Assembly: GCF_002355655.1 (NCBI RefSeq)
Contig: NZ_AP017569.1
Span: 2,666,001 to 2,730,000 of the forward strand
Origin: Halorubrum trapanicum
Lineage (GTDB): Archaea > Halobacteriota > Halobacteria > Halobacteriales > Haloferacaceae
Length of the DNA stretch: 64,000 nt
Reading direction: 5' to 3'
The position numbers and the translations under genes were made by a program. The notes below the pieces were generated by a model. It saw only the letters and a program-made list of their open reading frames with translations. It was not told the DNA's origin and did no database searches. Position 1 is the stretch's first letter, and each line of letters opens with the position of its first letter. Shown piece after piece: positions 9,486 through 17,910 of this stretch.

Positions 9486-10187
9486 CTAGTTGACTGCCTT
9501 GGAGAGCTCGGCGCCAGCCTTGAACTTCACGACGTTTTTGGCGGCGATCTGTATCTCCTTGCCGGTCTGAGGGTTGCGGCCCGTGCGCGCGGAGCGCTTC
9601 GAGATACTGAACGAGCCGAAGCCGACGAGCGACAGCCTGTCGCCCCTCTTCAGCGCCTTCATCGCCGCGACGGTGAAACCCTCTATCGCCCGTTCCGCGT
9701 CGGCCGTAGACAGTCCGCGCTCCCGCCCGTCTCGCGTCTCGCCGGCGAGGCGCTCGGCGTCGATCAAGACGTCCGCGTTGCGACACCGGGACCCGGCGCG
9801 GGCGCCCCGCTCGTCACCCTCGCCGGGGATCAGGTCGAGTCCCGCGGCGAACTCCGGACACGCGTCGAAGCCGACGGATGAGCTGTCCGCCGACCCGTTG
9901 TCGCGCCCCCGCTTCGAACGCTTCAGAGGGCGGAACGCCCCGAACCCGCTCAGCGCGACGCTGTCGCCGTTCTCCAGCCCCTTCGTCGTCGCGTGGATGA
10001 ACCCGTTGACCGCCGCCGTCGCCTCGTCCTTCGACAGACCGGCTTCGCTCGCCATCTGCTCGATCAGCTCCGCCTTGTTCATCGCCGCTACCTGCCCTGG
10101 GGTCACCGCCAGGGCCAATCCGAACGTCGTCGAGAGGACGGCGCCGTTCCGGAGCACGGTTCGTCGCGAGAGCTGGTTTTTGGTCAT
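9486..10187 (-). CDS. Tat-exported protein with two HU/IHF-type DNA-binding domains
   Basis: The 233-residue product starts with a twin-arginine signal (SRRTVLRNGAVLSTTFGLAL, residues 7-26; likely cleavage after VAA at 33-35). The next residue begins MNKAELIEQMASEAGLSKDE, the canonical N-terminus of bacterial HU, so the signal seems added in front of a complete HU gene. Domain 1 spans ~36-120; its beta-arm is shortened and lacks the RNPxTG tip. Domain 2 spans ~139-233 and keeps the arm (RTGRNPQTGKEI, 201-212) and the tail VVKFKAGAEL. Cys110 and Cys135 could form a disulfide outside the cell. The protein is Lys/Arg-rich. Function is unknown; exported DNA binding is the direct inference. Confidence 0.88.
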   Translation of the reverse strand: MTKNQLSRRTVLRNGAVLSTTFGLALAVTPGQVAAMNKAELIEQMASEAGLSKDEATAAVNGFIHATTKGLENGDSVALSGFGAFRPLKRSKRGRDNGSADSSSVGFDACPEFAAGLDLIPGEGDERGARAGSRCRNADVLIDAERLAGETRDGRERGLSTADAERAIEGFTVAAMKALKRGDRLSLVGFGSFSISKRSARTGRNPQTGKEIQIAAKNVVKFKAGAELSKAVN

Positions 10188-10260
10188 CTGTTCACACTCA
10201 CAGTACCGTATCGCTCCGTACTAGTATAAGCATATTGTAAATACCACTTATAACATATTT
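10188..10260 (-). promoter_or_regulatory. Promoter of the exported HU-fold gene
   Basis: An AT-rich block directly upstream of the start codon. On the minus strand CTTATACTAG (10221-10230) is a good TATA box, placing the transcript start about 10 nt before the ATG. Further AT-rich stretches (10231-10260) give alternative or upstream elements. Confidence 0.5.
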
Positions 10261-10321
10261 TCTCCCTGCGTGTCCCGAGGGCTGCCGGCATCGGATGCGT
10301 TCGTCGCCGGTTCGTCAGTAC

Positions 10322-11221
10322 CTACTCGACGACCGCAAGCGCGACCCCTTCCACGTCTCGGACGCCGACCACCTGGTGTCGCCAGCCGTCGCCGGCGTCG
10401 ACGCAGAGCGTACCGGCGTCCGTGACTGCGACCGACACGCCGGGGCCGTAGCCGAGTGCCACGACCGTTTCGTCCACCGGCAAGTCAGCAACCCACCACG
10501 TCTCGTCGTCCCACTCGCTCGCACCCGAGTGAACCAACAGCTCGCCGTCGACGACCGCCATCGCGTGGCCGTCGCCGTCGGCCGCGACCGCGTCCGCGGC
10601 GCCCTCCCGCGCCGTCATCCAGCCGTTGCCGAGCCAGTAGAGTCCGCTCCCCGTGGCCGCGAGCGGCATCCCGTTCCCGGCCACGTCGCGGGCGTCGTCC
10701 AGCCCGACGTCCGTGAGTCCGCTCTCGCCGACCCGGAACATCCCGTCCGCGGCCGCGACGAGCGCGCCGTCGACCGCGCGCGGGTCCGCGACGGATCCGA
10801 GCCGCGTCGTCGAGGCCGCCTCCGACGGGCCGCCCCCCTCGCCCTCCTCGAACGCGACGCGCTCGACCGCGCCGTCCTCGCGCGCGACCAGAAGCCCGCC
10901 GTCACGTCCCCCTTCCGCCCCGACCGCGACCGCCGGCTCGTCGTCGACGAGCGCGAACTCCGGGTCGTCGCCGACCGCGGCGACCGCGAGGCCCTCGGGC
11001 GTGGCCGCGGCAACGAGGTCGGCCGTTCCCCCGTCGCGCGCGAGGACGGCGACGTCGTGGATGGGGCCGCGGGCGACCATGTCGAACGCGCCGATCTTGT
11101 CGGCCGACAGCGAGACGCGGACCACTCCGGTCCCCGTCGCGACGTAGGCGTCGGTGCGGCCGGCGCTGCCCGCGTACACGCGCTTTTCGTCGATCGAGAT
11201 GTCGTCCTCGGCGGGAGCCAT
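10322..11221 (-). CDS. HVO_0234-type beta-propeller protein
   Basis: A 299-residue protein made of repeating short strands with no membrane segment, beginning MAPAEDDISIDEKRVYAGSA and continuing GRTDAYVATGTGVVRVSLSA. Regular blocks such as IHDVAVLARDGGTADLVAAA, DPRAVDGALVAAADGMFRVG and YWLGNGWMTAREGAADAVAA indicate a beta-propeller. I recognise the family as the haloarchaeal HVO_0234 group from memory. Its function is unknown. The frame is open for 48 more codons upstream, but that part is Arg-rich repeat; ATG 11221 lies ~25 nt below a TATA-like GGCTTATG (11247-11254), so it is preferred. Confidence 0.75.
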   Translation of the reverse strand: MAPAEDDISIDEKRVYAGSAGRTDAYVATGTGVVRVSLSADKIGAFDMVARGPIHDVAVLARDGGTADLVAAATPEGLAVAAVGDDPEFALVDDEPAVAVGAEGGRDGGLLVAREDGAVERVAFEEGEGGGPSEAASTTRLGSVADPRAVDGALVAAADGMFRVGESGLTDVGLDDARDVAGNGMPLAATGSGLYWLGNGWMTAREGAADAVAADGDGHAMAVVDGELLVHSGASEWDDETWWVADLPVDETVVALGYGPGVSVAVTDAGTLCVDAGDGWRHQVVGVRDVEGVALAVVE

Positions 11222-11283
11222 CGGGAGGCCGTTCTCCACGGCGGGACATAAGCCCCGCGCGCTGGCGCTCCTGTCCCGGGCAC

Positions 11284-11364
11284 GGGCACCGTCGCGCGTT
11301 CGGACGCGGCGGGCACCGTCGCGCGTTCCGACGCCCCGGGAACGCCCGCGCGTTCCGACGGCCA
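11284..11364. repeat. 27-bp tandem repeat, about three copies
   Basis: Units start at 11284, 11311 and 11338. Each contains GGG(C/A)AC followed by GCGCGTTC and GACG. The array separates the beta-propeller gene from the next gene and creates misleading open frames. The third copy is more diverged. Confidence 0.7.
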
Positions 11365-11392
11365 TTTGACCGCGCCTCGCCTACATCGATCC

Positions 11393-12376
11393 GTGCAATC
11401 GGTCGCCGCCGACCTCGCGACGCTGCTCGCGGACGTGGTCCCCCGACTCGCCCGGATCACGGCGTTCATCGCGGGCGGGGTCTTCGCCGCCAACGTCGCC
11501 GTCGCGTTCGGGTTAGTCCGGTACGTCGCGGGGATCGCGGGGTGGCTCACGCGCCCGGCGAACCTCCCGGACGAGGTCGGCACGGCGATCCTCACGACCG
11601 CGGCGTCGACGACCGCGGGCTACGCCACCTTGGCGGAGTACCGCGAGGCGGGCCTGCTCGACGACCGGGCGACGCTCGTCGCCGTGGTGATGAACACGTT
11701 CTTCGGCTTCGTCCAGCACGTGTTCACCTACTACGTCCCGGTGTTGATCCCGATCCTCGGGGTCACGACGGGCGCCGTCTACGTCGGCGCGCGCGCCGGT
11801 ATCGCCCTTCTCATCACCGTCACCGGCGTGATCGCGGGCGGACTCCTCCTCTCCGAGTCGAACGTCGACCGCTCCGCGCTCGCCGACGTCGACGCGACCG
11901 GACCCGAGGCCGACGACCGCACCGACCGCGAGCGCGTCCGCGACGCCGCCGAGAAGTCGTGGGGTACCCTCCGACGGATCGTTCCGCGGCTCGCGGTCGT
12001 GTACACGCTCGTCATCTGGCTCGTCACGACGTACGACGTGGCCGCGCTGACGAGCGTCGCCGAACCGATCACGGGCGTGCTCGGGCTGCCGGGCGAGGCG
12101 GTGCCAGTCATCGCGGTGTTCACGCTCGATACGACCGCGGGCGCGGCGACGCTGGCCGGGACCGAGGTCGGGACCTTCACCACCCGCACCGCGGTCGCGT
12201 CGCTGCTCATCGGGAGCATCCTCTCGTTCGCCGTCTCGACGTTCCGGCGCTCGATCCCCTTCCAGTACGGGATCTGGGGCGCCTCGTTCGGCACGAAGGT
12301 GATCGCCGTCAACACCGGCCTGAAGCTGGTCTTCATCTCTGCGACGGTCGCGGTGCTGCTCGCGCCGGTATGGTGA
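11393..12376 (+). CDS. Membrane protein of the nucleoside-recognition (gate) family
   Basis: A 327-residue integral membrane protein with at least eight helices, including ITAFIAGGVFAANVAVAFGL, FVQHVFTYYVPVLIPILGVT, YVGARAGIALLITVTGVIAG and RLAVVYTLVIWLVTTYDVAA. Two similar halves contain LPDEVGTAILTTAASTTAGY and LPGEAVPVIAVFTLDTTAGA, the paired helix-loop motifs of nucleoside-recognition/gate proteins, separated by a charged cytoplasmic loop (~165-200). Family members are linked to transport or spore functions in bacteria; the substrate here is unknown. The GTG at 11393 is chosen because CATTTGACC lies ~28 nt upstream; a TTG at 11366 is an alternative. Confidence 0.75.
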   Translation: MQSVAADLATLLADVVPRLARITAFIAGGVFAANVAVAFGLVRYVAGIAGWLTRPANLPDEVGTAILTTAASTTAGYATLAEYREAGLLDDRATLVAVVMNTFFGFVQHVFTYYVPVLIPILGVTTGAVYVGARAGIALLITVTGVIAGGLLLSESNVDRSALADVDATGPEADDRTDRERVRDAAEKSWGTLRRIVPRLAVVYTLVIWLVTTYDVAALTSVAEPITGVLGLPGEAVPVIAVFTLDTTAGAATLAGTEVGTFTTRTAVASLLIGSILSFAVSTFRRSIPFQYGIWGASFGTKVIAVNTGLKLVFISATVAVLLAPVW

Positions 12377-12430
12377 GTTCCCGACGCCCGGATCAGTAGG
12401 TTCAACACCGCCCCGGACCGATCGGCGCGC

Positions 12431-12595
12431 ATGGCGCTCGAAAAGGACGTGGACTGCCCCGCCTGCGACGAGACCCGTTCGTTCTACCGGACCGCGGCGA
12501 TGACGCTCCACCTCGGCGAGAAGACGAAGTGGCGGTGCCCCGACTGCGGCTACGGCTACGTCGAAATCAACGGTATCGACACCCTCTCGGCCTGA
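12431..12595 (+). CDS. Small zinc-ribbon protein, 54 residues
   Basis: The protein begins MALEKDVDCPACDETRSFYR and ends WRCPDCGYGYVEINGIDTLSA. Two CPxC knuckles 25 residues apart (CPAC and CPDC) form a treble-clef or rubredoxin-like zinc ribbon. Such small zinc fingers are abundant in haloarchaea and several affect growth or biofilm, but this one has no known role. It starts 54 nt after the membrane protein on the same strand. Confidence 0.8.
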   Translation: MALEKDVDCPACDETRSFYRTAAMTLHLGEKTKWRCPDCGYGYVEINGIDTLSA

Positions 12596-12706
12596 GCCGA
12601 CGCTCCTTCTCTCTCGGCGGCCACGGCGCCGCAACACTCACTACCCCGGCGGCTGTGCCGGATCGCATGAACCGGATACGGCGACGGTCCGCGGAGGCGA
12701 GACCGC

Positions 12707-14056
12707 GTGGTCGGTGAGGCGCGAGACCCCGAGGGCGACGCGGGCCCGCTCGACGGACTCACCGTGTTGGACCTCTCACGCGTCCTCGTCGGCCCGTTCT
12801 GCACGATGCAGCTCGGCGACCTCGGCGCGGAGGTGATCAAGGTCGAACGGCCCGGCCCGGGCGACCAGACGCGGACGTGGGTCCCGCCGGCGTTCAGCAG
12901 GGGCGACGACGGCGAGAGTAGTGAGAGCGACGACGAGGGTGGTGAGAGCGACGGCGAGGGTGGTGAGAGCGACGGCGAGGGTGGTGAGAGCGACGGCGAG
13001 GGTGGTGAGAGCGACGACGGCGCGGAGAGCGCCTACTACGTGAGCGTCAACCGCAACAAGCGCTCGATCCAGCTGGACCTGACGACCGAGGCGGGCCGCG
13101 CGGTCGTCCGCGACCTCGCCCGCGAGGCCGACGTGCTCGTCGAGAACTTCCGGGTCGGCAAGACGGAGGAGTGGGGGCTCGGCTACGGCGACCTCGTCGA
13201 GGAGAACCCGGAGCTCGTCTACTGCGCCATCTCCGGCTACGGCGAGTGGGGCCCGGACCGCGACAAGCCCGCGTACGACATCATGATGCAGGCTAGGGGC
13301 GGGTTCATGTCGTTCACCGGCGTCGAGGGCGGCCCGCCGGTCCGGATCGGGGTCGCGCTCGCCGACGTCGGCGCCGGCATGTACGCGACGCAGGCGATCC
13401 TCGCGGCGCTCTTGGAGCGCGAACTCGGCGACGGACGCGGCCAGAAGATCGACGTGAGCCTGCTCGACGGCCAGGCGGCCTGGACCAGCTACATGGCGAC
13501 GAACTACTTCGCCAGCGGCGAGCCGCCGGGCCGGATGGGGAGCAAACACCCGAACATCGTCCCCTATCGGGCGTACGAGACGGCGGACGATTACATCGTC
13601 GTCGCCTGCTCGTCCGACCGGTTCTGGCCGCCGCTGTGCGAGGCGATCGACCGCCCCGACCTGCTCGCCGACGAGCGGTTCGAGGAGAACGAGGGACGCG
13701 TCCGGAACCGCGAGGAGCTCGACCGCGAGCTGGAGGAGACGTTCGCGGCGATGACGACCGACGAGGCGGTCGAGCGGCTGGACGACCACGACGTGCCCGC
13801 GAGCCGCGTCCGCGACGTGAGCGAGGTGTTCGCCGACCCCCAGATCGAGGCGCGCGGGATGCTCGAAGCGGCCGAGCACCCGACCGCGGGCACGGTACGG
13901 TTCCCCGGCTCGCCGATGCACTTCTCGCGGACGCCGACGACGGTCCGCCGTCACCCGCCCGCGCTCGGCGAACACACGGAGTCGGTCCTCCGCGAGTACG
14001 GCTACGGCGACGGCGACATCGACGAACTCCGTGAACGCGGCGCGATCTCGGAGTAG
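12707..14056 (+). CDS. Class III (CaiB/BaiF-type) CoA-transferase
   Basis: A 449-residue CoA-transferase of the formyl-CoA transferase family, moving CoA between carboxylic acids. The family start LDGLTVLDLSRVLVGPFCTM, the stretch GAEVIKVERPGPGDQTR, the nucleotide loop NRNKRSIQLDLTTEAGR and the catalytic-Asp region (RDKPAYDIMMQARGG) are present, as is the C-terminal PASRVRDVSEVFADPQIEARG. An acidic Gly/Glu/Ser/Asp insert made of 7-residue repeats (~71-108) interrupts the N-terminal domain. The start is a GTG. It is convergent with a CitE-like lyase and isocitrate lyase, so malate, mesaconate, succinate or oxalate CoA chemistry is plausible; relatives include succinyl-CoA:malate and succinyl-CoA:mesaconate CoA-transferases. 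The substrate is inferred from context only. Confidence 0.9.
   Translation: MVGEARDPEGDAGPLDGLTVLDLSRVLVGPFCTMQLGDLGAEVIKVERPGPGDQTRTWVPPAFSRGDDGESSESDDEGGESDGEGGESDGEGGESDGEGGESDDGAESAYYVSVNRNKRSIQLDLTTEAGRAVVRDLAREADVLVENFRVGKTEEWGLGYGDLVEENPELVYCAISGYGEWGPDRDKPAYDIMMQARGGFMSFTGVEGGPPVRIGVALADVGAGMYATQAILAALLERELGDGRGQKIDVSLLDGQAAWTSYMATNYFASGEPPGRMGSKHPNIVPYRAYETADDYIVVACSSDRFWPPLCEAIDRPDLLADERFEENEGRVRNREELDRELEETFAAMTTDEAVERLDDHDVPASRVRDVSEVFADPQIEARGMLEAAEHPTAGTVRFPGSPMHFSRTPTTVRRHPPALGEHTESVLREYGYGDGDIDELRERGAISE
12920..13020 (+). repeat. 21-bp in-frame tandem repeat inside the CoA-transferase gene
   Basis: Four full units start at 12920, 12941, 12962 and 12983, then a partial unit at 13004. 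Each encodes GESDGEG or a close variant. Units 2-4 are identical, which points to recent slippage. The period is a multiple of three, so copy changes keep the frame. Confidence 0.9.
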
Positions 14057-14120
14057 AACCGGGCACGAAATAAAAGGAGATACCCACAGGGAATCGAGCG
14101 CGCGGCGGCGCGAGGCGGCC

Positions 14121-15041
14121 TTACAGGATCCCGGCCTGCTCGGCGCGCGCGACGATGCCGCGGGCCATCTTGTCGGTCGCCTCGTCGACCATCTCGCCGT
14201 CGACCGAGACGGCACCCTTGCCCTGCTCTTTCGCCTCCGCGTAGGCGTCGACGATCCGGCGGGCCTTCTCGGCCTCCTCGGGCGAGGGCGCGAACGTCTC
14301 GTTGGCGGGCTCGATCTGGCTCGGGTGGATCGCCCACTTGCCGTCACAACCCAGCTGGCTCGCCCACCGACAGGAGTCGCGGAACCCCTCCGCGTCCTCG
14401 ATCTCGGCGTAGGGGCCGTCGATCACCTGGAGGCCCTGCGCCTTCGCCGCGTGGGCGATGCGCGCGAGCTGGTAGTGCCAGTAGTGGCCGGGGTAGCCGC
14501 CGCCGGAGCCGATGGTGAGGCCGGCGGCGCCGACGTTGGCGGTGTAGTCGCCGGGACCGAACACGAGCGACTCCAGGCGGTCGCTGGCGCGGGCGATGTC
14601 GGCGACCTTCGTCATCGCCTCCGGCGACTCGATCTGCGCCTGGAGGCCGATCTCGCCGACCGGCAGGTCGTTGTTCTCCTCGACCTGCGTCAGGAGGTTG
14701 TCGACGGTCGCGACCGTCTCCGGATTGTTCGCCATCGGCACCATGATCGTGTCGAGGTACTCGCCGGCGCGCCCGACGACCTCGATCACGTCGTCGTAGA
14801 ACCACCTGGTGTCGACGCCGTTCATCCGGTAGCAGGGCCGGGTGTCGGACCAGTCGTACTCGATCAACCCCTCGATGACGTTTTCGCGGGCGTCGACCTT
14901 CGCCGAGGGCGCGACGGAGTCCTCCAGGTCGAGGAACGCCTCGTCGGCACCGGAGTCGGGCGCCCGCTCGATCATCTCCGGGTCGGAGCCCGGCGTCGCC
15001 AGCTGGCTCCGGCGGAGGGTGACGTCCTCCGGCCCGCCCAT
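14121..15041 (-). CDS. CitE-like (L-malyl-CoA / beta-methylmalyl-CoA lyase family) protein
   Basis: A 306-residue HpcH/HpaI aldolase-family protein of the CitE/malyl-CoA lyase branch. Metal and substrate motifs are LRRSQLATPGSDPEMIERA, DEAFLDLEDSVAPSAKVDAR, LQAQIESPEAM and LVFGPGDYTANVG, with the C-terminal CDGKWAIHPSQIEPANETF. The family condenses glyoxylate with acetyl-CoA (or cleaves malyl-CoA) using Mg2+. It overlaps the isocitrate lyase gene by one base (TGATG), so the two are translationally coupled. That pairing suggests use of the glyoxylate made by the lyase, for example as part of an apparent malate synthase route. Another possibility is the beta-methylmalyl-CoA lyase of the methylaspartate cycle. 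Confidence 0.88.
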   Translation of the reverse strand: MGGPEDVTLRRSQLATPGSDPEMIERAPDSGADEAFLDLEDSVAPSAKVDARENVIEGLIEYDWSDTRPCYRMNGVDTRWFYDDVIEVVGRAGEYLDTIMVPMANNPETVATVDNLLTQVEENNDLPVGEIGLQAQIESPEAMTKVADIARASDRLESLVFGPGDYTANVGAAGLTIGSGGGYPGHYWHYQLARIAHAAKAQGLQVIDGPYAEIEDAEGFRDSCRWASQLGCDGKWAIHPSQIEPANETFAPSPEEAEKARRIVDAYAEAKEQGKGAVSVDGEMVDEATDKMARGIVARAEQAGIL

Positions 15042-16084
15042 CAGTCGTCACCTCCCTCGGAGGCCGTGATCGGGTCGTTCTCGTCTTCGGTGAAGCCGGC
15101 CGACTCCTCCTGCCGCTTGCGCGCCTCGGGGTCGAACTCGGCCTCGACCTCCTGGTACCGCGGGACGAAGGAGAGCTCGTGGTGGCTCTCGGTCTCGTGG
15201 CCGATGTACCGCTCTTCGAGGTCGAACTGCGCCTCCTCGTCGTTCTCGGCGATGTTCTCGAAGTCCTCGTAGGCGGCGTGGGCGCCCGAGTGGAGCCCGT
15301 ACAGCGTGATGAAGATGTACTGGTAGCCCAGATCGCCCAGCTCCTCGAAGGTGAGCGGGTCCTCCTCGGCCCCCCACTCGAACGAGGAGGAGTAGTTGAA
15401 GGCTAAGTCGAGGTCGGGGTGCGTCTCGTGGATCGTCTCGGCGTACTCGACCGCGTCCTCGCGCGAGGGGTCGGGCATCTCCGGCCAGACGAGGTCGACG
15501 CCGGCGTCGGCGTAGATCCGGCCGCGTTCGAGGTGCTCCTCCCAGTCGCCGTTCGCGGAGCCGTACGCGTCGGTGCGGGCGATGATGACGGTGTCCTCGC
15601 TCTGCTTGGCGTCGACGGCGGCCTCGAAGCGCGAGCGGGCCTGCTCCCGGGAGACGATCTGCTTGCCGGCGATGTGGCCGCAGCGCTTCGGCGAGGTCTG
15701 GTCCTCGATGTGGATCGCGGCGACGCCGGCCTTCTCGTACTCGCGGACCGCGCGCCGGACGTTGTGGACCCCGCCGTATCCGGTGTCGCAGTCGGCGATG
15801 ACCGGGAGGTTCGTCGCCTCGACCATGCGCTTGGCGTTCTCGACCATCTCCGACATCGTGACCATCTCTAAGTCGGGGAAGCCGAACTGGCCGAGGACGG
15901 TCGAGTAGCCGCTCATGTAGGCCGCGTCGAGCCCGGCCATCTCCGCGAGGCGGGCGTCGAGCGCGTGGTAGATCCCGGGCGCGAACGTGTACTCCTGCTC
16001 CTCGAACAGCTCGCGGAGCTTCCGGCCGGCCGGGTTGTCGATATCTCTGTCGAAGACGTCGTCGTCGAGTTCGTTGGGATTCAT
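15041..16084 (-). CDS. aceA: Isocitrate lyase (haloarchaeal type)
   Basis: A 347-residue ICL/PEP-mutase superfamily enzyme cleaving isocitrate to glyoxylate and succinate. Motifs: [51 protein letters not shown] (metal-binding Asp), [20 protein letters not shown] (catalytic Cys in KRCGH), [10 protein letters not shown] and [17 protein letters not shown]. It is shorter than bacterial AceA but matches the ~345-residue Haloferax enzyme in length. It heads a two-gene unit with the CitE-like gene. The ATG at 16084 follows a long repeat-rich leader whose AT-rich promoter lies ~720 nt upstream, unless a closer promoter exists. Relation to methylisocitrate lyase is close, but KRCGH favours isocitrate lyase. 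Confidence 0.9.
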   Translation of the reverse strand: MNPNELDDDVFDRDIDNPAGRKLRELFEEQEYTFAPGIYHALDARLAEMAGLDAAYMSGYSTVLGQFGFPDLEMVTMSEMVENAKRMVEATNLPVIADCDTGYGGVHNVRRAVREYEKAGVAAIHIEDQTSPKRCGHIAGKQIVSREQARSRFEAAVDAKQSEDTVIIARTDAYGSANGDWEEHLERGRIYADAGVDLVWPEMPDPSREDAVEYAETIHETHPDLDLAFNYSSSFEWGAEEDPLTFEELGDLGYQYIFITLYGLHSGAHAAYEDFENIAENDEEAQFDLEERYIGHETESHHELSFVPRYQEVEAEFDPEARKRQEESAGFTEDENDPITASEGGDD

Positions 16085-16862
16085 CGGATTACTGCGTGGA
16101 GTCGTCGGCTGCGGTGCGGTTCGACGCGGCGCGGCGGCCGTCGGCGCGGCGCTCGTCGGTGGAGCGTCGGTCGGCGCGGCGCTCGTCGGCGGGACGGCTG
16201 TCGGCGCGGCGTCCGCCGTCCGTGCGCGCGGCGGACGCGAACGTCGTGGAATCCGGTCGCGGGCCGTCGCCAGTCCCCGCCATGGGGACGGGGCGGCGCG
16301 TCGCGTTCGCCGTCATCGCGATCCCCCGTCCGTCCGCGTCCGCGAGGCGGGACGCAGGTCGGGGACGAGCGGCGCGTCGCGCTCGCCGTCCGTCGGCGGG
16401 CGGGTCGGCCGGCGGGTGTCGGTCGCCGTCGGCTGCGGGGTGTCGGTCGGCTGCCGGGTGTCGGTCGGCGGCGAGCCGGCCGTTCGCGTCCCCGTCGCTC
16501 GCCGGGTCGTGATCGTCGGGACCAGCGGTGCGCCCGCCTCCTCGGTGAGGGGGGTACGGCCGGGGATCGGCCGCGGAGAAGTAGTCGTCGAGCTCGAACC
16601 GGTCGGTCGGTCGGAGCGGGTCGTCGAGTCCGTGTCGGTCGTGCTGTCGGTGCGTCGGGTCGTGTCGTCGGGCGTGTCGTTAGGTGTCGTCATCGGGTCG
16701 TGTGGGCGGTTGCGGCGGTCGTCTGGTGATCGAGTCCGTGCGTCGGGTCGCTGCGTGTCCGTGTACGGGTACTGCCATTGCGAACGGAGAAAATCGGAGG
16801 AGGATAATAAATATAATGATTGATAATGATAATATTCGTTAATGTATTTTACCCGTTTAAAT
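16085..16862 (-). promoter_or_regulatory. Long repeat-rich region upstream of aceA with AT-rich promoter
   Basis: The region holds no convincing gene. An AT-rich block (16803-16862) offers TATA elements on the minus strand. Below it are short direct repeats: GTCGGCGCGGC copies between 16141 and 16210, and GTGTCGGTCGG copies between 16420 and 16480. A chain of minus-strand frames (16778-16680, 16693-16313, 16316-16089) overlap end to start, the last ending 4 nt before aceA. They encode Thr/Pro/Arg-rich, basic, low-complexity peptides unlike the acidic proteome, so I treat them as probably non-coding. From 16863 to 16976 I see only the thiL promoter. Confidence 0.4.
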
Positions 16863-16976
16863 GTTCCATGCCAACACGGGACATGACACGGTCGAGCGCG
16901 GTGAAGACGAGATCGTCGACGGCGCCCGCTACCCGGACCGATCGCTTATTGGCCTCGCCGCGCGGAGCGTGAGGTA

Positions 16977-17888
16977 GTGAACGAGCGCGACGCCCTCCGG
17001 GCCCTCGCGGCCGACCTCCCGCACGCGGGCGACGACGCCGCCGTCGTCGACGGGACGGTCATCACGACGGACATGCTCCATGAACGGACCGACTTCCCGA
17101 CCGGGACGACGCGGTACACCGCCGGCTGGCGCGCGGTGGGCGCGTCGCTCTCGGACGTGGCCGCGATGGGTGCCGCGGCGAGCGCCGCGGTCGCCGTCTA
17201 CGCCGACGAGGCGTTCGACCGCGAGGCGCTGAATCGGTTCGTCGCGGGCGCGGTCGACGTCTCCGAGGCGGTCGACGCGGAGTACGTCGGCGGCGACCTC
17301 GACGAGCACGTCGAGTTCACGACGGCGACCACCGCGATCGGAGACGTGACCGAGTCCGGCCCCGTCACCCGCGACGGGGCGCGCCCCGGCGACGCGCTCT
17401 GCGTCACCGGCGAGTGGGGGCGGTCCGCTGCGGCGCTGCGGCTATTTAAAAGGGAGACAGGCGAGGCGGTCGAGCGCGCCAACGAGCTGTTCCGGTTCAC
17501 GCCGCGGGTGGCGGAGGGGCTGGCGCTGGCCCCCAGCGCGACCGCGATGATGGACTCCTCGGACGGGCTGGCGCGGTCGTGCCACCAGCTCGCGGAGGCG
17601 AGCGAGGTCGGGATCGAGGTGGAGCGCGACGCGGTCCCGGTTCACCCCGCGGTCGAGGAGGTCGCGGAGGGGTCGGCGGAGCGGTTCGAGCTCGCGGCGC
17701 ACTTCGGGGAGGACTTCGAGTTGGTCTGTGCGGTGCCGGAAGACGAGGTTGATGAGGTCGAAGAGGCGTGTCCGGCCGGGCTCACGCGGATCGGGCGGGT
17801 GGTCGAGGAGTCGGATGTGGGGGGCCCGCGCGTCCTCGCCGACGGCGACCCCCTGCCCGACCGCGGGTTCACGCACGGGGACGGATAG
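16977..17888 (+). CDS. thiL: Thiamine-monophosphate kinase
   Basis: A 303-residue ATP-dependent kinase converting thiamine phosphate to thiamine pyrophosphate, last step of vitamin B1 synthesis. Family motifs are AGDDAAVVDG (metal-binding Asp pair, ~17-26), ITTDMLHERTDF, VGASLSDVAAMGA, GDALCVTGEWG, MMDSSDGLARSCHQL and HFGEDFELV. The GTG at 16977 is ~28 nt downstream of a GCTTATTGG box (16943-16951), supporting a leaderless message and this short N-terminus. thiE lies elsewhere in the window (47505-48137), so the thiamine genes are not clustered. Transcription runs into the structured repeat element. Confidence 0.93.
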   Translation: MNERDALRALAADLPHAGDDAAVVDGTVITTDMLHERTDFPTGTTRYTAGWRAVGASLSDVAAMGAAASAAVAVYADEAFDREALNRFVAGAVDVSEAVDAEYVGGDLDEHVEFTTATTAIGDVTESGPVTRDGARPGDALCVTGEWGRSAAALRLFKRETGEAVERANELFRFTPRVAEGLALAPSATAMMDSSDGLARSCHQLAEASEVGIEVERDAVPVHPAVEEVAEGSAERFELAAHFGEDFELVCAVPEDEVDEVEEACPAGLTRIGRVVEESDVGGPRVLADGDPLPDRGFTHGDG

Positions 17889-17910
17889 GTCACCGAGGTC
17901 TCAGTGGTTC

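Noticed and set aside
14121-15041. CitE-like gene as haloarchaeal malate synthase
   Set aside because: The haloarchaeal malate synthase is over 100 residues longer; this 306-residue protein has the CitE/malyl-CoA lyase length and motifs.
16089-16693. Chain of short genes upstream of aceA
   Set aside because: Products are Thr/Pro/Arg-rich and basic, start sites lack promoter spacing, and the repeats explain the frames. Kept only as a finding about the leader.
16816-16843. Eight-codon + strand frame after GGAGGAGG
   Set aside because: The purine run and ATG lie in the AT-rich promoter of the opposite strand; eight codons with nothing following is most simply chance.
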